A stretch of DNA of 64,000 nucleotides, taken from NCBI GenBank assembly GCA_036489765.1, contig DASXFE010000132.1:87049-151048 (forward strand). Direction: 5' to 3'. Under the pieces are notes generated by a model, which was given only the letters and a program-made list of their open reading frames with translations, searched no databases and had not been told where the DNA came from. This DNA comes from DATARH01 sp036489765. GTDB lineage: Bacteria > Pseudomonadota > Alphaproteobacteria > ATCC43930 > CGMCC-115725. Position 1 is the stretch's first letter, and each line of letters opens with the position of its first letter. Below are positions 35,501-43,990 of the stretch, in pieces. Made by a program: the position numbers and the translations under genes.

Positions 35501-35890
35501 CAAGGCGAGGCGGCGAGGGTTGCGATATCGGCGTCGGTGAGGATCGAGGCGACCGAGGTCGTGTTGCCGTCGATGTCGCCCCGGCTGCCGGCCCGGAACG
35601 CCTTGAGCTGCTCGGTCAGGTAGTCGATGTGCTGGCCCGCGCGCGCGACACCGGACCCTGCCCGGCGAGGGCCGGCGTATGGCATTGCGCGCAGAGCTTC
35701 GCCTTGACGAGGCCCGGCCCCTTGGCGAGCGCATCGGGGCTCGACCGGCGCAGCGGTTTCCATTTCGGCTGGCTGCTGTAATAGGCGGAGAGGTTGCCGA
35801 GGTCGTCGTCCTGGCGCGCCTCTCGCGCAGCGACCTCAGGAAACTCCGTGCGCTCGGCGATGCTCCTCGCTCTGGCGGCAGCGACCGGCC
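35500..35890 (-). pseudogene. Cytochrome c (c4-like) remnant, frameshifted and 5'-truncated
   Basis: The minus strand reads DLGNLSAYYSSQPKWKPL, then LCAQCHTPALAGQGP (haem-binding CAQCH at 35693-35679), in one frame. GQHIDYLTEQLKAFRAGSRG and ILTDADIATLAA follow in another. A two-base expansion of the GC-alternating run near 35640-35650, or a one-base loss, would join them. The text matches the second half of a dihaem cytochrome c4-like protein; the first haem domain and signal peptide are missing. It sits directly upstream of the porin gene. Confidence 0.7.
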
Positions 35891-35901
35891 TTCCGCGGGA
35901 G

Positions 35902-36774
35902 CTAAACCGGCCGGTCGCCTTTGACCGTGACGCGGTTGCCGCTGCGGGTGTGGGGCCAATAGTCCCACATCGCGTGGTGCTGGACGCAGCGATTGTCCCA
36001 GAACGCGATCGAGTTCTCCTCCCAGCGGAAGCGGCACTGGAAGAGCGGGTTCGCCATGTGCTTGTAGAGATAGGCGAGGATGCCGGTGCTCTCGTCGCGC
36101 GGGATGCCGTTGATGAACCGGGTGAACCCCTCGTTGACGTAAAGCGCCTTTTTGCCGGTCACCGGATGCGTGCGGACGATCGGGTGGTCGGCGTAGGGGT
36201 AGCTGTCCTTGTCCTTGACCCCGTAATTCGCGTACTGGCCGCGGTAGTGCTCACCGGTGTGCCGGGCGGTGAGGCCGTCGAGATACGTCTTCATCCGGTC
36301 GCTGAGCGCGTCGTAGGCGGCGTACATGTTGGCGAAGATCGTGTCGCCGCCGCGCGGCGGGCATGTCTTGATGTAGAGGATGCTGCCCATCGGCGGCTCG
36401 GGGTCGCACGACACGTCCGAGTGCCAGCCCTCGCCATTGGCGCGCGGGGAGTCCTTGTCGGCGTGGATGATCATCAGCTCGGGATGGCCGGGGTCGGCCG
36501 GCGCCGCCGGGTGGATGTGCAATTCGCCGAAGCGGCGGCCGAAATCGAGGTGCTGGTCCGGGGTCAGGTGCTGGTCGCGGAAGAAGATGACCAGGTTCTC
36601 GGCGAGCGCGCGGTGGATCTCGTCCATCTGGCGATTGCTGAGGTCGCGCAAGTCGACCCCGCCGATCTCGCCACCGAGGATCGGGGTCAGCTTGTCGACC
36701 GAGATCGTCTCGTAGGGCGAATCGTCGGGCGTGTATTTGATGCGGGGGCCGCTGCGGTCGCGAAACAGGGTCAT
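35902..36774 (-). CDS. TauD/TfdA family Fe(II)/2-oxoglutarate dioxygenase
   Basis: The protein has 290 residues. The facial triad is visible as His118 and Asp120 (EGWHSDVSC) plus a C-terminal His (CVQHHAMWDYWPHTR), with the 2-oxoglutarate-binding Arg in NRVTVKGDRP. Like TauD and TfdA it should hydroxylate a small substrate, often releasing sulfite or cleaving an ether; the substrate is not known. A GAGGAT site precedes the ATG. Confidence 0.92.
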   Translation of the reverse strand: MTLFRDRSGPRIKYTPDDSPYETISVDKLTPILGGEIGGVDLRDLSNRQMDEIHRALAENLVIFFRDQHLTPDQHLDFGRRFGELHIHPAAPADPGHPELMIIHADKDSPRANGEGWHSDVSCDPEPPMGSILYIKTCPPRGGDTIFANMYAAYDALSDRMKTYLDGLTARHTGEHYRGQYANYGVKDKDSYPYADHPIVRTHPVTGKKALYVNEGFTRFINGIPRDESTGILAYLYKHMANPLFQCRFRWEENSIAFWDNRCVQHHAMWDYWPHTRSGNRVTVKGDRPV

Positions 36775-36890
36775 GGATGAAATCCTCGATCGAATCCTCG
36801 GGCGCGATGTGGGTCACGATGGCACTGCGCAGGCTTCGCGGCAATCGCGCGCCGCGGCAGGGTGCGCTGCGGAAAAGCGCCGAGGCGGCG

Positions 36891-37058
36891 CTAGTGGTGT
36901 TCGAGCTGGTAGAGCTCGTCCTTGATCCGCAATTTCTGTCGTTTCAGATCGGCGATAGCGTCGTGGTTCGGCAGCGGGCGAGCGTTCTCCTCGGTGATCT
37001 CGTGCTCGAGCGCGGCGTGCTGCTGCTTCAGCGCGACGATCCGATCGGGTTCAGACAT
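36891..37058 (-). CDS. DUF465 (YdcH-like) small protein
   Basis: This short frame reads MSEPDRIVALKQQHAALEHE, then ADLKRQKLRIKDELYQLEHH, and stops: 55 residues, a DUF465/YdcH protein with the L..QH..L...I..E pattern and the LK..KL.LKDEL ending. The family forms short antiparallel coiled coils. A second, more divergent DUF465 gene lies at 38385. The function is unknown. Confidence 0.85.
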   Translation of the reverse strand: MSEPDRIVALKQQHAALEHEITEENARPLPNHDAIADLKRQKLRIKDELYQLEHH

Positions 37059-37204
37059 GCGGTCTTCTCCTCACCGTGACAACTACGTGGCCGATGCTAC
37101 GCCTGCGGCGCCCGATCGGCCAGGGATTGTCATGTCCCACCGGGGGAGATATGCCGGCAGCGGCGAGTTCAAGGGAGAAAGAACCTTGAGGAAAGATTGC
37201 GGTG

Positions 37205-37813
37205 ATGCGGCGACCTAGCGGGCATCCCCGTCTGATCGTCGGGATCAGCGGCGCCTCCGGGATCGTCTACGGCGCCCGGCTCCTCGATCTGCTGCGCGAT
37301 CTGCCGGTCGAGACCCATCTCGTCATGAGCAAGAGTGCCGAGGTGACGCTGGCGCTCGAAACCGATCTGAAGCCGGCCGATCTCCGTGCGCGCGCCGATG
37401 TCGTCCATCCGATCGGCGACATGGCCGCGTCGATCTCGTCAGGCTCGTTCCAGACGATGGGCATGGTCATCGCGCCGTGCTCGATCCGCAGCATGGGCGA
37501 GATCGCGACCGGGGTGACGACGACGCTCCTCACGCGTGCCGCCGACGTCGTGCTCAAGGAGCGCCGGCGGCTCGTGCTGATGGTGCGCGAAACGCCGCTC
37601 CATACCGGCCATCTGCGCACGATGGCGGCGCTTTCCGAGATCGGCGCGGTGATCGCCCCGCCCGTCCCGGCCTTCTACGCCCGGCCGAAGACGCTCGACG
37701 AGATGGTCGACCAGAGCCTCGGCCGCGTCCTCGATCTCTTCGGCCTCGACGCCGGCACGGTGCGCCGCTGGGGCGAGGAAGAACGCCGCCGCCCCGCTAA
37801 GCGTGGCGACTGA
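37205..37813 (+). CDS. ubiX: UbiX family flavin prenyltransferase
   Basis: This 202-residue protein has LIVGISGASGIVYGARLLDL at the N-terminus, MVIAPCSIRSMGEIATGVTT in the middle and LMVRETPLHTGHLRTM, all UbiX signatures. It makes prenylated FMN, the cofactor of UbiD decarboxylases in ubiquinone synthesis or aromatic acid catabolism. UbiD is not in the window. The ATG immediately after an in-frame GTG is preferred. The 3' end overlaps the convergent TIGR02444 gene by 17 bases. Confidence 0.94.
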   Translation: MRRPSGHPRLIVGISGASGIVYGARLLDLLRDLPVETHLVMSKSAEVTLALETDLKPADLRARADVVHPIGDMAASISSGSFQTMGMVIAPCSIRSMGEIATGVTTTLLTRAADVVLKERRRLVLMVRETPLHTGHLRTMAALSEIGAVIAPPVPAFYARPKTLDEMVDQSLGRVLDLFGLDAGTVRRWGEEERRRPAKRGD

Positions 37814-38303
37814 ACCCGACGAGTGCCGCGCCGATCGTCTCTGACTCGGCCGAGGCTGCGCCGAGGTACAGCGCGAGGTTCGCAAGCGCCATTTCCAGCC
37901 GATCCGCCGGCGCCGTCGCGCGCGGTTCGACAGAGGCGGCAAGAGAGGCGGCAAGCCGCCCTTGCACCGCCCTTTCGGCTGCGACCTCAAGGGCCTGCAC
38001 GCGCCGGCGCAACACCTGGACGTCGGGATCGGGATGGGCGCGCAGCCGGCGCCGCAGCCCGCGCAGCTCGACGACGACCGCTTCCCGCAGCGGCGCGGCA
38101 GCCGCCTCGGCCACGACCAAATCGGCGGCGCTCATCGCATACCCCCGCACCAGCCCCAGCCACAGCGCGTGGAGGATCACATTGACGTCGCGGCCGGAGC
38201 GATCCTGCAGCGCGATCAACGCCGGCGCGACACCCGGACAGGCGTAGAAGGCGAGCGAAAACCGCCAGAACGCCTCGCCGTCTCCGCGCCCGCCTGCCGC
38301 CAT
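37797..38303 (-). CDS. TIGR02444 family protein
   Basis: The protein has 168 residues. The start FWRFSLAFYACPGVAPALIA, then LQDRSGRDVNVILHALWLGL, is the TIGR02444 (DUF2390) signature, followed by Ala/Leu/Arg-rich helices. The function is unknown. It converges with, and overlaps, ubiX. Confidence 0.85.
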   Translation of the reverse strand: MAAGGRGDGEAFWRFSLAFYACPGVAPALIALQDRSGRDVNVILHALWLGLVRGYAMSAADLVVAEAAAAPLREAVVVELRGLRRRLRAHPDPDVQVLRRRVQALEVAAERAVQGRLAASLAASVEPRATAPADRLEMALANLALYLGAASAESETIGAALVGFSRHA

Positions 38304-38384
38304 GATCTTCCCGCCACGGTTCTCTTCCCCGCGGCCTACCCTAGCCCAATTTCGTGCTATGATCGGGCATTCAACGAGCCCCCG

Positions 38385-38588
38385 ATGGACCTCGACGTCG
38401 AAACGCTAAAGGCCAGGCTGGCCGCGCTGCGCACCGAGCACCGCGATCTCGACGACGTGATCGCCCGTGCTGTCGAGCTCGTCCCCTTCGACCAGCTCCA
38501 GCTGCAGCGCCTGAAGAAGCGCAAGCTCGCGCTCAAGGACCAGATCTCGAAGATCGAGAGCGAGCTCCTGCCCGACATCATCGCCTGA
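38385..38588 (+). CDS. DUF465 (YdcH-like) small protein
   Basis: The 67 residues begin MDLDVETLKARLAALRTEHR, then DLDDVIARAVELVPFDQLQL and QRLKKRKLALKDQISKIESE. This is a YdcH-type coiled coil, a distant paralogue of the protein at 36891. A TATGAT -10-like hexamer lies about 22 bases upstream of the ATG. The gene is followed by a long hairpin. Confidence 0.85.
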   Translation: MDLDVETLKARLAALRTEHRDLDDVIARAVELVPFDQLQLQRLKKRKLALKDQISKIESELLPDIIA

Positions 38589-38592
38589 GTGT

Positions 38593-38649
38593 TGAGACGG
38601 TGAAACGGTGAGATGACGGAGCGGCGGATCTCACCGCCTCACCGTCTCA
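38593..38649. terminator. Long hairpin after the DUF465 gene
   Basis: A 22-base arm (TGAGACGGTGAAACGGTGAG at its start) pairs with the right arm (ATCTCACCGCCTCACCGTCTCA without the last bases) with two mismatches and a 13-base loop. It lies between the DUF465 gene (+) and the GGDEF gene (-), which are convergent. No strong T-run follows. It is a likely bidirectional transcript end. Confidence 0.6.
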
Positions 38650-38715
38650 TTGTGAAAATACCGCCGCTTCGCGCTGCTTTCTTCAAGGCCTTTAAGTCTT
38701 CGTGGCGAAGACCCG

Positions 38716-39363
38716 CTACCGCGCCGCCGGCGCCCGTTTCTGGCGGTACATCGCGCGGTCGGCGGATTCGATGGCGACTTGCGGATCGTCGCCGGCGGTG
38801 AAGGAGTAGACGCCGTGCGCGGCGCTGACGCGGATGTCGGCGCCGGCCCAGCGCAAGGGTTCCGACGACAACGCGTTGGCCAGGGCCTCGGCCTTGGCTT
38901 TCGCCTGCTCCTCGTTGGTATGGGCGAGGATCACGCCGAACTCGTCACCGCCGAGCCGGCCGACGACATCGCTCGACCGCACATTGTCCAGCAGCGTCTT
39001 CGCCACCAGCCTCAGCGCCGCATCGCCGGCGAGGTGGCCGTGGTTGTCGTTGATCTGCTTCATGCCGTTGACATCGAAATAGACGACGCTCGACGGCACG
39101 CCATAGCGCTTGGTAAAGGCGATCATGCGGGTCAGCTCGCGCACGAAGGCGCGGCGATTCGCGATCGGGGTCAACGCGTCCTCGTCGGCGAGGCGTTCGA
39201 GCTGGACGATCTGGGCCTTGGCCTCATCGAGCTCGCGGCGCAGCGCCTCGCGCTCGGCGATCAGGGCCTGGAGGTCGGTCGGGGGCTCGGCGGCGTCGGC
39301 CGCGCGCCGGCCCGGCGAGCGCCCGGCACCCGCTGCCGCCGACCTGGTCGCGCCGGTCTCCAT
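38716..39363 (-). CDS. GGDEF-domain diguanylate cyclase
   Basis: The protein has 215 residues from METGATRSAAAGAGR. A disordered head and a coiled coil (about 30-58) lead into a GGDEF domain with GGDEF intact at residues 138-142. An RSSD I-site (129-132) sits five residues upstream, so it should make c-di-GMP from two GTP under product inhibition. There is no sensor or membrane domain, so the coiled coil may dimerise it or dock it to a partner. A frame extension 21 codons upstream is possible. Confidence 0.9.
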   Translation of the reverse strand: METGATRSAAAGAGRSPGRRAADAAEPPTDLQALIAEREALRRELDEAKAQIVQLERLADEDALTPIANRRAFVRELTRMIAFTKRYGVPSSVVYFDVNGMKQINDNHGHLAGDAALRLVAKTLLDNVRSSDVVGRLGGDEFGVILAHTNEEQAKAKAEALANALSSEPLRWAGADIRVSAAHGVYSFTAGDDPQVAIESADRAMYRQKRAPAAR

Positions 39364-39496
39364 GTGCTTGCCGTCCTCCCCACTCCGGGCGAATTCGACA
39401 ACGCCGCGACGCGCTTGTCCAGCCACGATAAAACGGGTCCGGACGCGGCGCGTAAATCCGTCGCGCGCAACGTGACCCGGCGGCCCCGGGCCCGCC

Positions 39497-39524
39497 TTGT
39501 ACGCCAGCCGCGCGCCCCTATAAT
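39497..39524 (+). promoter_or_regulatory. Sigma70-type promoter of purEK
   Basis: TTGTAC (39497-39502) and a consensus TATAAT (39519-39524) are spaced by 16 bases, 48 bases upstream of the purE ATG. The TATAAT stands out in GC-rich DNA. Confidence 0.65.
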
Positions 39525-39572
39525 GCTCGCTTCTGCCGCCTCATTTCCGTCCTGGATCGCGAAAGGAGCTTC

Positions 39573-40067
39573 ATGCCAGAAGCCGGCCCGGCCGTAGGCA
39601 TCATCATGGGCAGCCAGTCGGATTGGGAGACGATGCGGCACGCCGCCGAAACGCTCGCCAAGCTCGGCGTCAGCCACGAGACGCGAATCGTTTCGGCGCA
39701 CCGCACCCCCGACCGCCTCTACGAATACGCCCGGTCGGCCGTCGGTCGCGGGCTCAAGGTGATCATCGCCGGCGCGGGCGGTGCGGCGCATCTGCCCGGG
39801 ATGGCGGCCGCGATGACGCGGCTGCCGGTGCTTGGCGTGCCGGTCGAAAGCCACGCGCTGAAGGGCATGGACAGCCTCCTGTCGATCGTGCAGATGCCGG
39901 CCGGCATCCCGGTCGCGACCTTTGCGATCGGGCGGTCCGGCGCCGTCAACGCCGCGCTCGCCGCCGCCGCGATCCTCGGGCTCGGCGATCCGGCAATCGC
40001 CGCCGCCGTCGAGGAATGGCGGCAGAACCAGACCGCCAATGTCGCGGAGCGCCCGGTCAGTCAATGA
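39573..40067 (+). CDS. purE: N5-carboxyaminoimidazole ribonucleotide mutase PurE
   Basis: This 164-residue protein has the class I PurE signatures GIIMGSQSDWETM, SAHRTPDRLYEYA and IIAGAGGAAHLPGMAAAMT. It converts N5-CAIR to CAIR in purine synthesis, working with PurK. AAAGGAG precedes the ATG. purK starts ten bases after its stop. Confidence 0.96.
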   Translation: MPEAGPAVGIIMGSQSDWETMRHAAETLAKLGVSHETRIVSAHRTPDRLYEYARSAVGRGLKVIIAGAGGAAHLPGMAAAMTRLPVLGVPVESHALKGMDSLLSIVQMPAGIPVATFAIGRSGAVNAALAAAAILGLGDPAIAAAVEEWRQNQTANVAERPVSQ

Positions 40068-40077
40068 CAGTCGGCAC

Positions 40078-41148
40078 ATGAGCCTGGCACCGGGTGCGGT
40101 TATCGGGATTCTCGGCGGCGGCCAGCTCGGCCGGATGACTGCGCTTGCCGCGGCGGCGCTCGGGTATCGCTGCCACGTCTTCGCCGACGAGGCGGACGCC
40201 CCGGCCGCGCAAGTCTGCGCCGAACGCACGATCGCGGATTTCGCCGATGCGGCGGCGCTCGACCGTTTCGCCGCCGCGGTCGATGTCGCGACCTTCGAGT
40301 TCGAGAACATCCCGGCCGAGGCCGTGCGCCGCGTCGCCGCCCGGGTGCCGGTGATGCCGCGGCCGGAGATCCTCGAAATCTCGCAGGACCGGCTCGAGGA
40401 AAAGGGGTTTCTGCGCTCGATCGGCACCGCGACGACCGAATTCCGCGCGGTCGACGGCACGGCCGCGCTGACCGAGGCCCTCGCCGCGCTGGGCACCCCC
40501 TCGGTCCTCAAGACCGTGCGCATGGGCTATGACGGCAAGGGCCAGGTGACGATCGCCGACCCGGCCGAGGCGGGCGAGGCGTGGCGGCGGATGGGCAGCG
40601 CCGACGGCATCCTCGAAGCCTTTGTCGATTTCGGCTGCGAGGTCTCGGTCATCGTCGCGCGTGGCGCCGACGGCGCGCTCGCCGCTTATCCGCCGGTCGA
40701 GAACCGGCACGTCAACCACATCCTCGATACGACGACCGCCCCTGCCCGCCTCTCCCCGAAGATCAGCGCCGACGCGGAGAGGATCGCCCGCCACGTCGCC
40801 GAAAAGCTCGATCTCGTCGGTGTGCTCGCGGTCGAGATGTTCGTGACCAAAACGGGAGCCGTCCTCGTCAACGAGCTCGCCCCGCGCCCGCACAATTCCG
40901 GGCATTGGACCATCGACGCCTGCGTCACCAGCCAGTTCGAGCAGCTCGTCCGCGCGATCTGCGGCCTGCCCCTCGGCTCGACCGAGCACCATTCCGATGC
41001 GGTAATGCAGAACCTGATCGGAGACCAGGTCGACGGGTGGCGCGGGCACCTCGACGATCCGCGCGCCAAGCTGCACCTCTACGGGAAGACTGTGGTCAAG
41101 CCTGGCCGCAAGATGGGCCACGTCACCCGATTGCTACCCAAGACGTGA
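40078..41148 (+). CDS. purK: 5-(carboxyamino)imidazole ribonucleotide synthase PurK
   Basis: This 356-residue ATP-grasp enzyme begins MSLAPGAVIGILGGGQLGRM. ATP-grasp features include PSVLKTVRMGYDGKGQ, ILEAFVDFGCEVSVIVARG and VNELAPRPHNSGHWTIDACV. It carboxylates AIR using ATP and bicarbonate. The start just after purE, with ILGGGQLGRM as the proper N-terminal nucleotide loop, fixes the reading frame. Confidence 0.95.
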   Translation: MSLAPGAVIGILGGGQLGRMTALAAAALGYRCHVFADEADAPAAQVCAERTIADFADAAALDRFAAAVDVATFEFENIPAEAVRRVAARVPVMPRPEILEISQDRLEEKGFLRSIGTATTEFRAVDGTAALTEALAALGTPSVLKTVRMGYDGKGQVTIADPAEAGEAWRRMGSADGILEAFVDFGCEVSVIVARGADGALAAYPPVENRHVNHILDTTTAPARLSPKISADAERIARHVAEKLDLVGVLAVEMFVTKTGAVLVNELAPRPHNSGHWTIDACVTSQFEQLVRAICGLPLGSTEHHSDAVMQNLIGDQVDGWRGHLDDPRAKLHLYGKTVVKPGRKMGHVTRLLPKT

Positions 41149-41171
41149 CGTGAGCCGTCATTGCGAGGAGC

Positions 41172-41810
41172 CTACCGCGACGCCCTGAAGAACCGGAAAG
41201 GGTCGGGGAAGCGGGTCAGGAACTCGTCGAAACGGGCGCGCACGTCGCCGACGCGCTTCAGGTCATCGAGGCGGCGGTCGACAAAGGCTGTGGTGTCTCG
41301 GAAGCCCTCCGAGCGGTCGTCGAGCCAGTAGACGACCGCGGCCGCGTAAAGGCCGGCGAGGGTTGCGCGCTTGGTGTAGAAGCTGAAATCGGTCGCCTTG
41401 TCGCCGGCCGCGTACCACATGCCGTCGACCGTCTCGTATAGGAGCCGCGAGGCGAGCACCGCGTGCGGCGGCAGCGCCAGCACGGCGAGGCTGCTGCGCA
41501 CCGCCTCGCGCCACGGCGTGAGGGTCCCGAAGCGGGAGTGGACCGCGAGGCGGATGCGGGGAGTCACCGATAGCTCGTCGAGCCGCGCCGCCTCCAGTTT
41601 TTCGAGCATCTTGCGGTCGGCCCAGCGGCTGAACGCGGCGACGAGGTCGGGGGCGCCGCGCGGGAACAGCGCCTGCGCCTCGCCCTCATCGAGGCCGCAG
41701 CGCTGCGCGGCGCTGCGCAGCGCCGCCATCGACCAGCCGTCAAACGGCACGTCGGGCAGGATCGCCTCGATCAGCCGATCGCGGTCGGCCTCCGCGAGCG
41801 GGCTTCTCAT
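41172..41810 (-). CDS. COQ9 family protein
   Basis: This 212-residue protein is TetR-like in fold but carries the COQ9 C-terminus: LLYETVDGMWYAAGDKATDF, then SFYTKRATLAGLYAAAVVYW. COQ9 binds lipids and supports COQ7-type hydroxylation in ubiquinone synthesis. Its ATG overlaps the stop of the peptide deformylase gene (ATGA). Half a palindromic repeat lies at its 3' side. Confidence 0.92.
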   Translation of the reverse strand: MRSPLAEADRDRLIEAILPDVPFDGWSMAALRSAAQRCGLDEGEAQALFPRGAPDLVAAFSRWADRKMLEKLEAARLDELSVTPRIRLAVHSRFGTLTPWREAVRSSLAVLALPPHAVLASRLLYETVDGMWYAAGDKATDFSFYTKRATLAGLYAAAVVYWLDDRSEGFRDTTAFVDRRLDDLKRVGDVRARFDEFLTRFPDPFRFFRASR

Positions 41811-42382
41811 GATGCGACCTCCTCTCGCCGCGGCTGGGCCAGGAACTCCGCGAGATCGATCGGATGGCGCTGCAGTTCCTCGAGGAAAACAAGCAAGCGG
41901 TGGTCGGTGATCCGTTGCGGATAGAGGATCCCGTCGAGATGGTCGTATTCGTGCTGCACGACGCGGGCGTGGAACCCGGCCGCCTCGCGCGCGATCTCCT
42001 CGCCGTCAAGCCCGACCCCGCGATAGCGCACGCGCAGATGCCGCGGCACGACCCCGCGCAGCCCCGGCACCGATAGACACCCCTCCCAGCCGAGCACGCG
42101 CTCTTCTCCGCTCAGCTCGATCTCGGGGTTGATGAGGGCGGTCAGCGGCAGTTCGCCATCGCCGGGCAGCTCGCTGACCCGCTCGCCGAGCACCTGAAAG
42201 ACGAGGATGCGATAGGGCGCATGCACCTGCGGTGCGGCGATGCCGGTGCCGCCGGCGTCGTCCATCGTCTCGATCATGTCCTCGACGAGCTGGCGCACCC
42301 AGGGCGCGGTCGGGTCGGGAACCTCCTGCGCGCGGGTGCGCAGAACGGGGTGGCCCATGCGGGCGATCTTCAACAGAGCCAT
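41807..42382 (-). CDS. def: Peptide deformylase
   Basis: The protein has 191 residues from MALLKIARMGHPVLRTRAQE. All three metal motifs are present: GGTGIAAPQV, EGCLSVPG and QHEYDHLDG. It removes the N-formyl group from nascent proteins. An upstream continuation of the frame lacks family sequence and is not coding. It is coupled to COQ9 by a four-base overlap, an uncommon pairing that looks incidental. Confidence 0.95.
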   Translation of the reverse strand: MALLKIARMGHPVLRTRAQEVPDPTAPWVRQLVEDMIETMDDAGGTGIAAPQVHAPYRILVFQVLGERVSELPGDGELPLTALINPEIELSGEERVLGWEGCLSVPGLRGVVPRHLRVRYRGVGLDGEEIAREAAGFHARVVQHEYDHLDGILYPQRITDHRLLVFLEELQRHPIDLAEFLAQPRREEVAS

Positions 42383-42530
42383 TGGCTCAATATGAGGCGC
42401 CCCGCCCGGCCGGTAAAGGCGGGCGCCGGCTTTCGGCCCCTCCGACCGGCCCTGATTCTCGGTCTCGCCGGAACACCCGCCACGACGCGCCGTTCGCGAG
42501 GCAATCGTCGATTCACACAAGGACCGTTCA

Positions 42531-43256
42531 ATGCTACCAAACGGCTTCATACGGACAACGCTGGCGGCGTCGCTGCTGCTCGGCACCAGCGCGTTGGCCC
42601 TGGCTCAAACCCATCCGGGCGAAGCGGCCGCCCCTGCCGCGCCGGCGGCGAGCTCGGCCCCGACATCGCCAGCCGGCCCTCAGACGGAACCCGGAAAAGC
42701 GCCCCAGGCCGAACACCGGAAGGGGGCCCAGGCCGAACCCGACAGAACCATGCAAGCGGAGCCCCAGAAGGCGACACAGGCGGAACCGCAAAAGGCCGCG
42801 CCGAACCAGCCCGGCGCGACCCGGTCGTCCGAGGTCGCCGGGCACGGCGGCTCGACAACCGAAAGCACGCCGAACCGCACCAGCGGTCATTCGGACATGA
42901 CAACCAGCGGCAGCTCGACCGAGACCGGCAAGACACCGGCGAACGGTGCCGGCGGAAACGGCGCGAACGCGTCCGCATCGGCCTCCGCCACGGCCACGGT
43001 CAACCTGACGACGACGCAGAAGACCGAGATCCACAACACGATCATCAACAACCACAACGCCCCGCGGGCCAACAACCTCGGCATCAGCCTCAACGTCGGG
43101 GTGGCGGTGCCGCCGGCGGTCCAGTTCGCTCCGCTGCCGCCGAGGATCGTCGAGATCGCGCCCGCGTGGCGCGGCTACGACTATTTCCTCTATGGCGAGG
43201 AGATCGTCGTCATCGAGCCCGGGACACGACGGATCGTCGCCATCCTCGTGGGCTAG
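42531..43256 (+). CDS. DUF1236 family exported protein
   Basis: This 241-residue protein has a signal peptide (residues 1-25, cut after ALAQ). A long Ala/Pro/Gln/Glu-rich linker contains imperfect repeats such as QAEPQKATQAEPQKAA. The C-terminal ~100-residue domain ends with PAWRGYDYFLYGEEIVVIEP and TRRIVAIL, the DUF1236 signature common in Hyphomicrobiales. The function is unknown; an envelope location is expected. The AAGGA ribosome-binding site is good. Confidence 0.85.
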   Translation: MLPNGFIRTTLAASLLLGTSALALAQTHPGEAAAPAAPAASSAPTSPAGPQTEPGKAPQAEHRKGAQAEPDRTMQAEPQKATQAEPQKAAPNQPGATRSSEVAGHGGSTTESTPNRTSGHSDMTTSGSSTETGKTPANGAGGNGANASASASATATVNLTTTQKTEIHNTIINNHNAPRANNLGISLNVGVAVPPAVQFAPLPPRIVEIAPAWRGYDYFLYGEEIVVIEPGTRRIVAILVG

Positions 43257-43267
43257 CACCCGCGTCA

Positions 43268-43295
43268 TGGCCCCTTCCCGCGACGGCAGGGGCCA
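43268..43295. terminator. GC-rich hairpin after the DUF1236 gene
   Basis: TGGCCCCT pairs with AGGGGCCA around a 12-base loop, 11 bases after the DUF1236 stop codon. There is no T-run. It is a plausible transcript end before rpsU. Confidence 0.45.
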
Positions 43296-43366
43296 CGCGG
43301 CTTCACAACGCCGGGCGGAAATGCTAGGGTTCGCGCCGTTCAGCCTGTCAGCGGAGCAGTATTCCC

Positions 43367-43570
43367 GTGCAAGTCCTCGTTCGCGACAACAACGTCGACC
43401 AGGCCCTCAGGGCCCTGAAGAAGAAAATGCAGCGCGAGGGCGTGTTCCGGGAAATGAAGCTGCGCCGCAATTATGAGAAGCCCTCCGAGCGGCGCGCCCG
43501 CGAAAAGGCCGAGGCCGTCCGCCGCTATCGCAAGCTCCTCCGCAAGCGCATGGAGCGGGAGGGGTACTAG
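43367..43570 (+). CDS. rpsU: 30S ribosomal protein S21
   Basis: The 67-residue basic protein starts with GTG (read MQVLVRDNNVDQALRALKKK), followed by REMKLRRNYEKPSERRAREK. This is the S21 signature with a typical Arg/Lys-rich C-terminus. A palindromic repeat begins five bases after its stop. Confidence 0.95.
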   Translation: MQVLVRDNNVDQALRALKKKMQREGVFREMKLRRNYEKPSERRAREKAEAVRRYRKLLRKRMEREGY

Positions 43571-43575
43571 CCGGA

Positions 43576-43638
43576 AAGGAGCGCGGGCGTCTCGCCCGCC
43601 CTTACGAACCAAGAGGCGGGCAAGACGCCCGCGGTCCC
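43576..43638. repeat. GCGGGCGTCTCGCCCGC palindromic repeat, copy 2
   Basis: GGAGCGCGGGCGTCTCGCCC and the inverse GGCGGGCAAGACGCCCGCGG flank a short AT-richer loop (TTACGAACCAA). It starts just beyond the rpsU stop. See copies at 16419 and 59723. Confidence 0.75.
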
Positions 43639-43685
43639 AAATTTCCCCCGCTTGACGCCCTCAACCGCCGGTGACATCGTTTCCG

Positions 43686-43866
43686 GCGACGGTTCCCTTC
43701 GGGGATCAAAAGGGAACGCGGTCAGGGTGCCGGTCTGGTGCCTGAAGCCGCGGCTGCCCCCGCAACTGTAGGCGGCGAGCCGAGCGCCACATAGCCACTG
43801 GAGACCCTCGGGTCGCTGGGAAGGCGGCGCAAGGCGGCGACCCGCGAGCCAGGAGACCTGCCGTCG
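43686..43866 (+). promoter_or_regulatory. Cobalamin riboswitch
   Basis: The conserved parts appear in order: GGTTCCCTTCGGGGATCAAA with its AGGGAAC complement, the core GGCTGCCCCCGCAACTGTA, CCACTGG...CTGGGAAGGCG, GCGCAAG, and the B12 box GAGCCAGGAGACCTGCC. It lies 124 bases before btuB. Adenosylcobalamin binding should shut off btuB and probably the three genes behind it. Confidence 0.95.
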
Positions 43867-43990
43867 ACGTGGTCACGCGCGGGCACATTGGGCGGGGTGC
43901 ACCAATGGGGTTCGTTCCTCCCGGCAGGAGAGCTGTCCGGTAGGGGCGGCTTTGGTTCGCGGTGACGTGTCACGTTGCCGCGAGGTCCAA

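Noticed and set aside
33959..35623. 554-codon plus-strand frame opposite the porin gene
   Set aside because: Val/Gly/Arg-rich shadow; the porin frame has a signal peptide and a terminal Phe.
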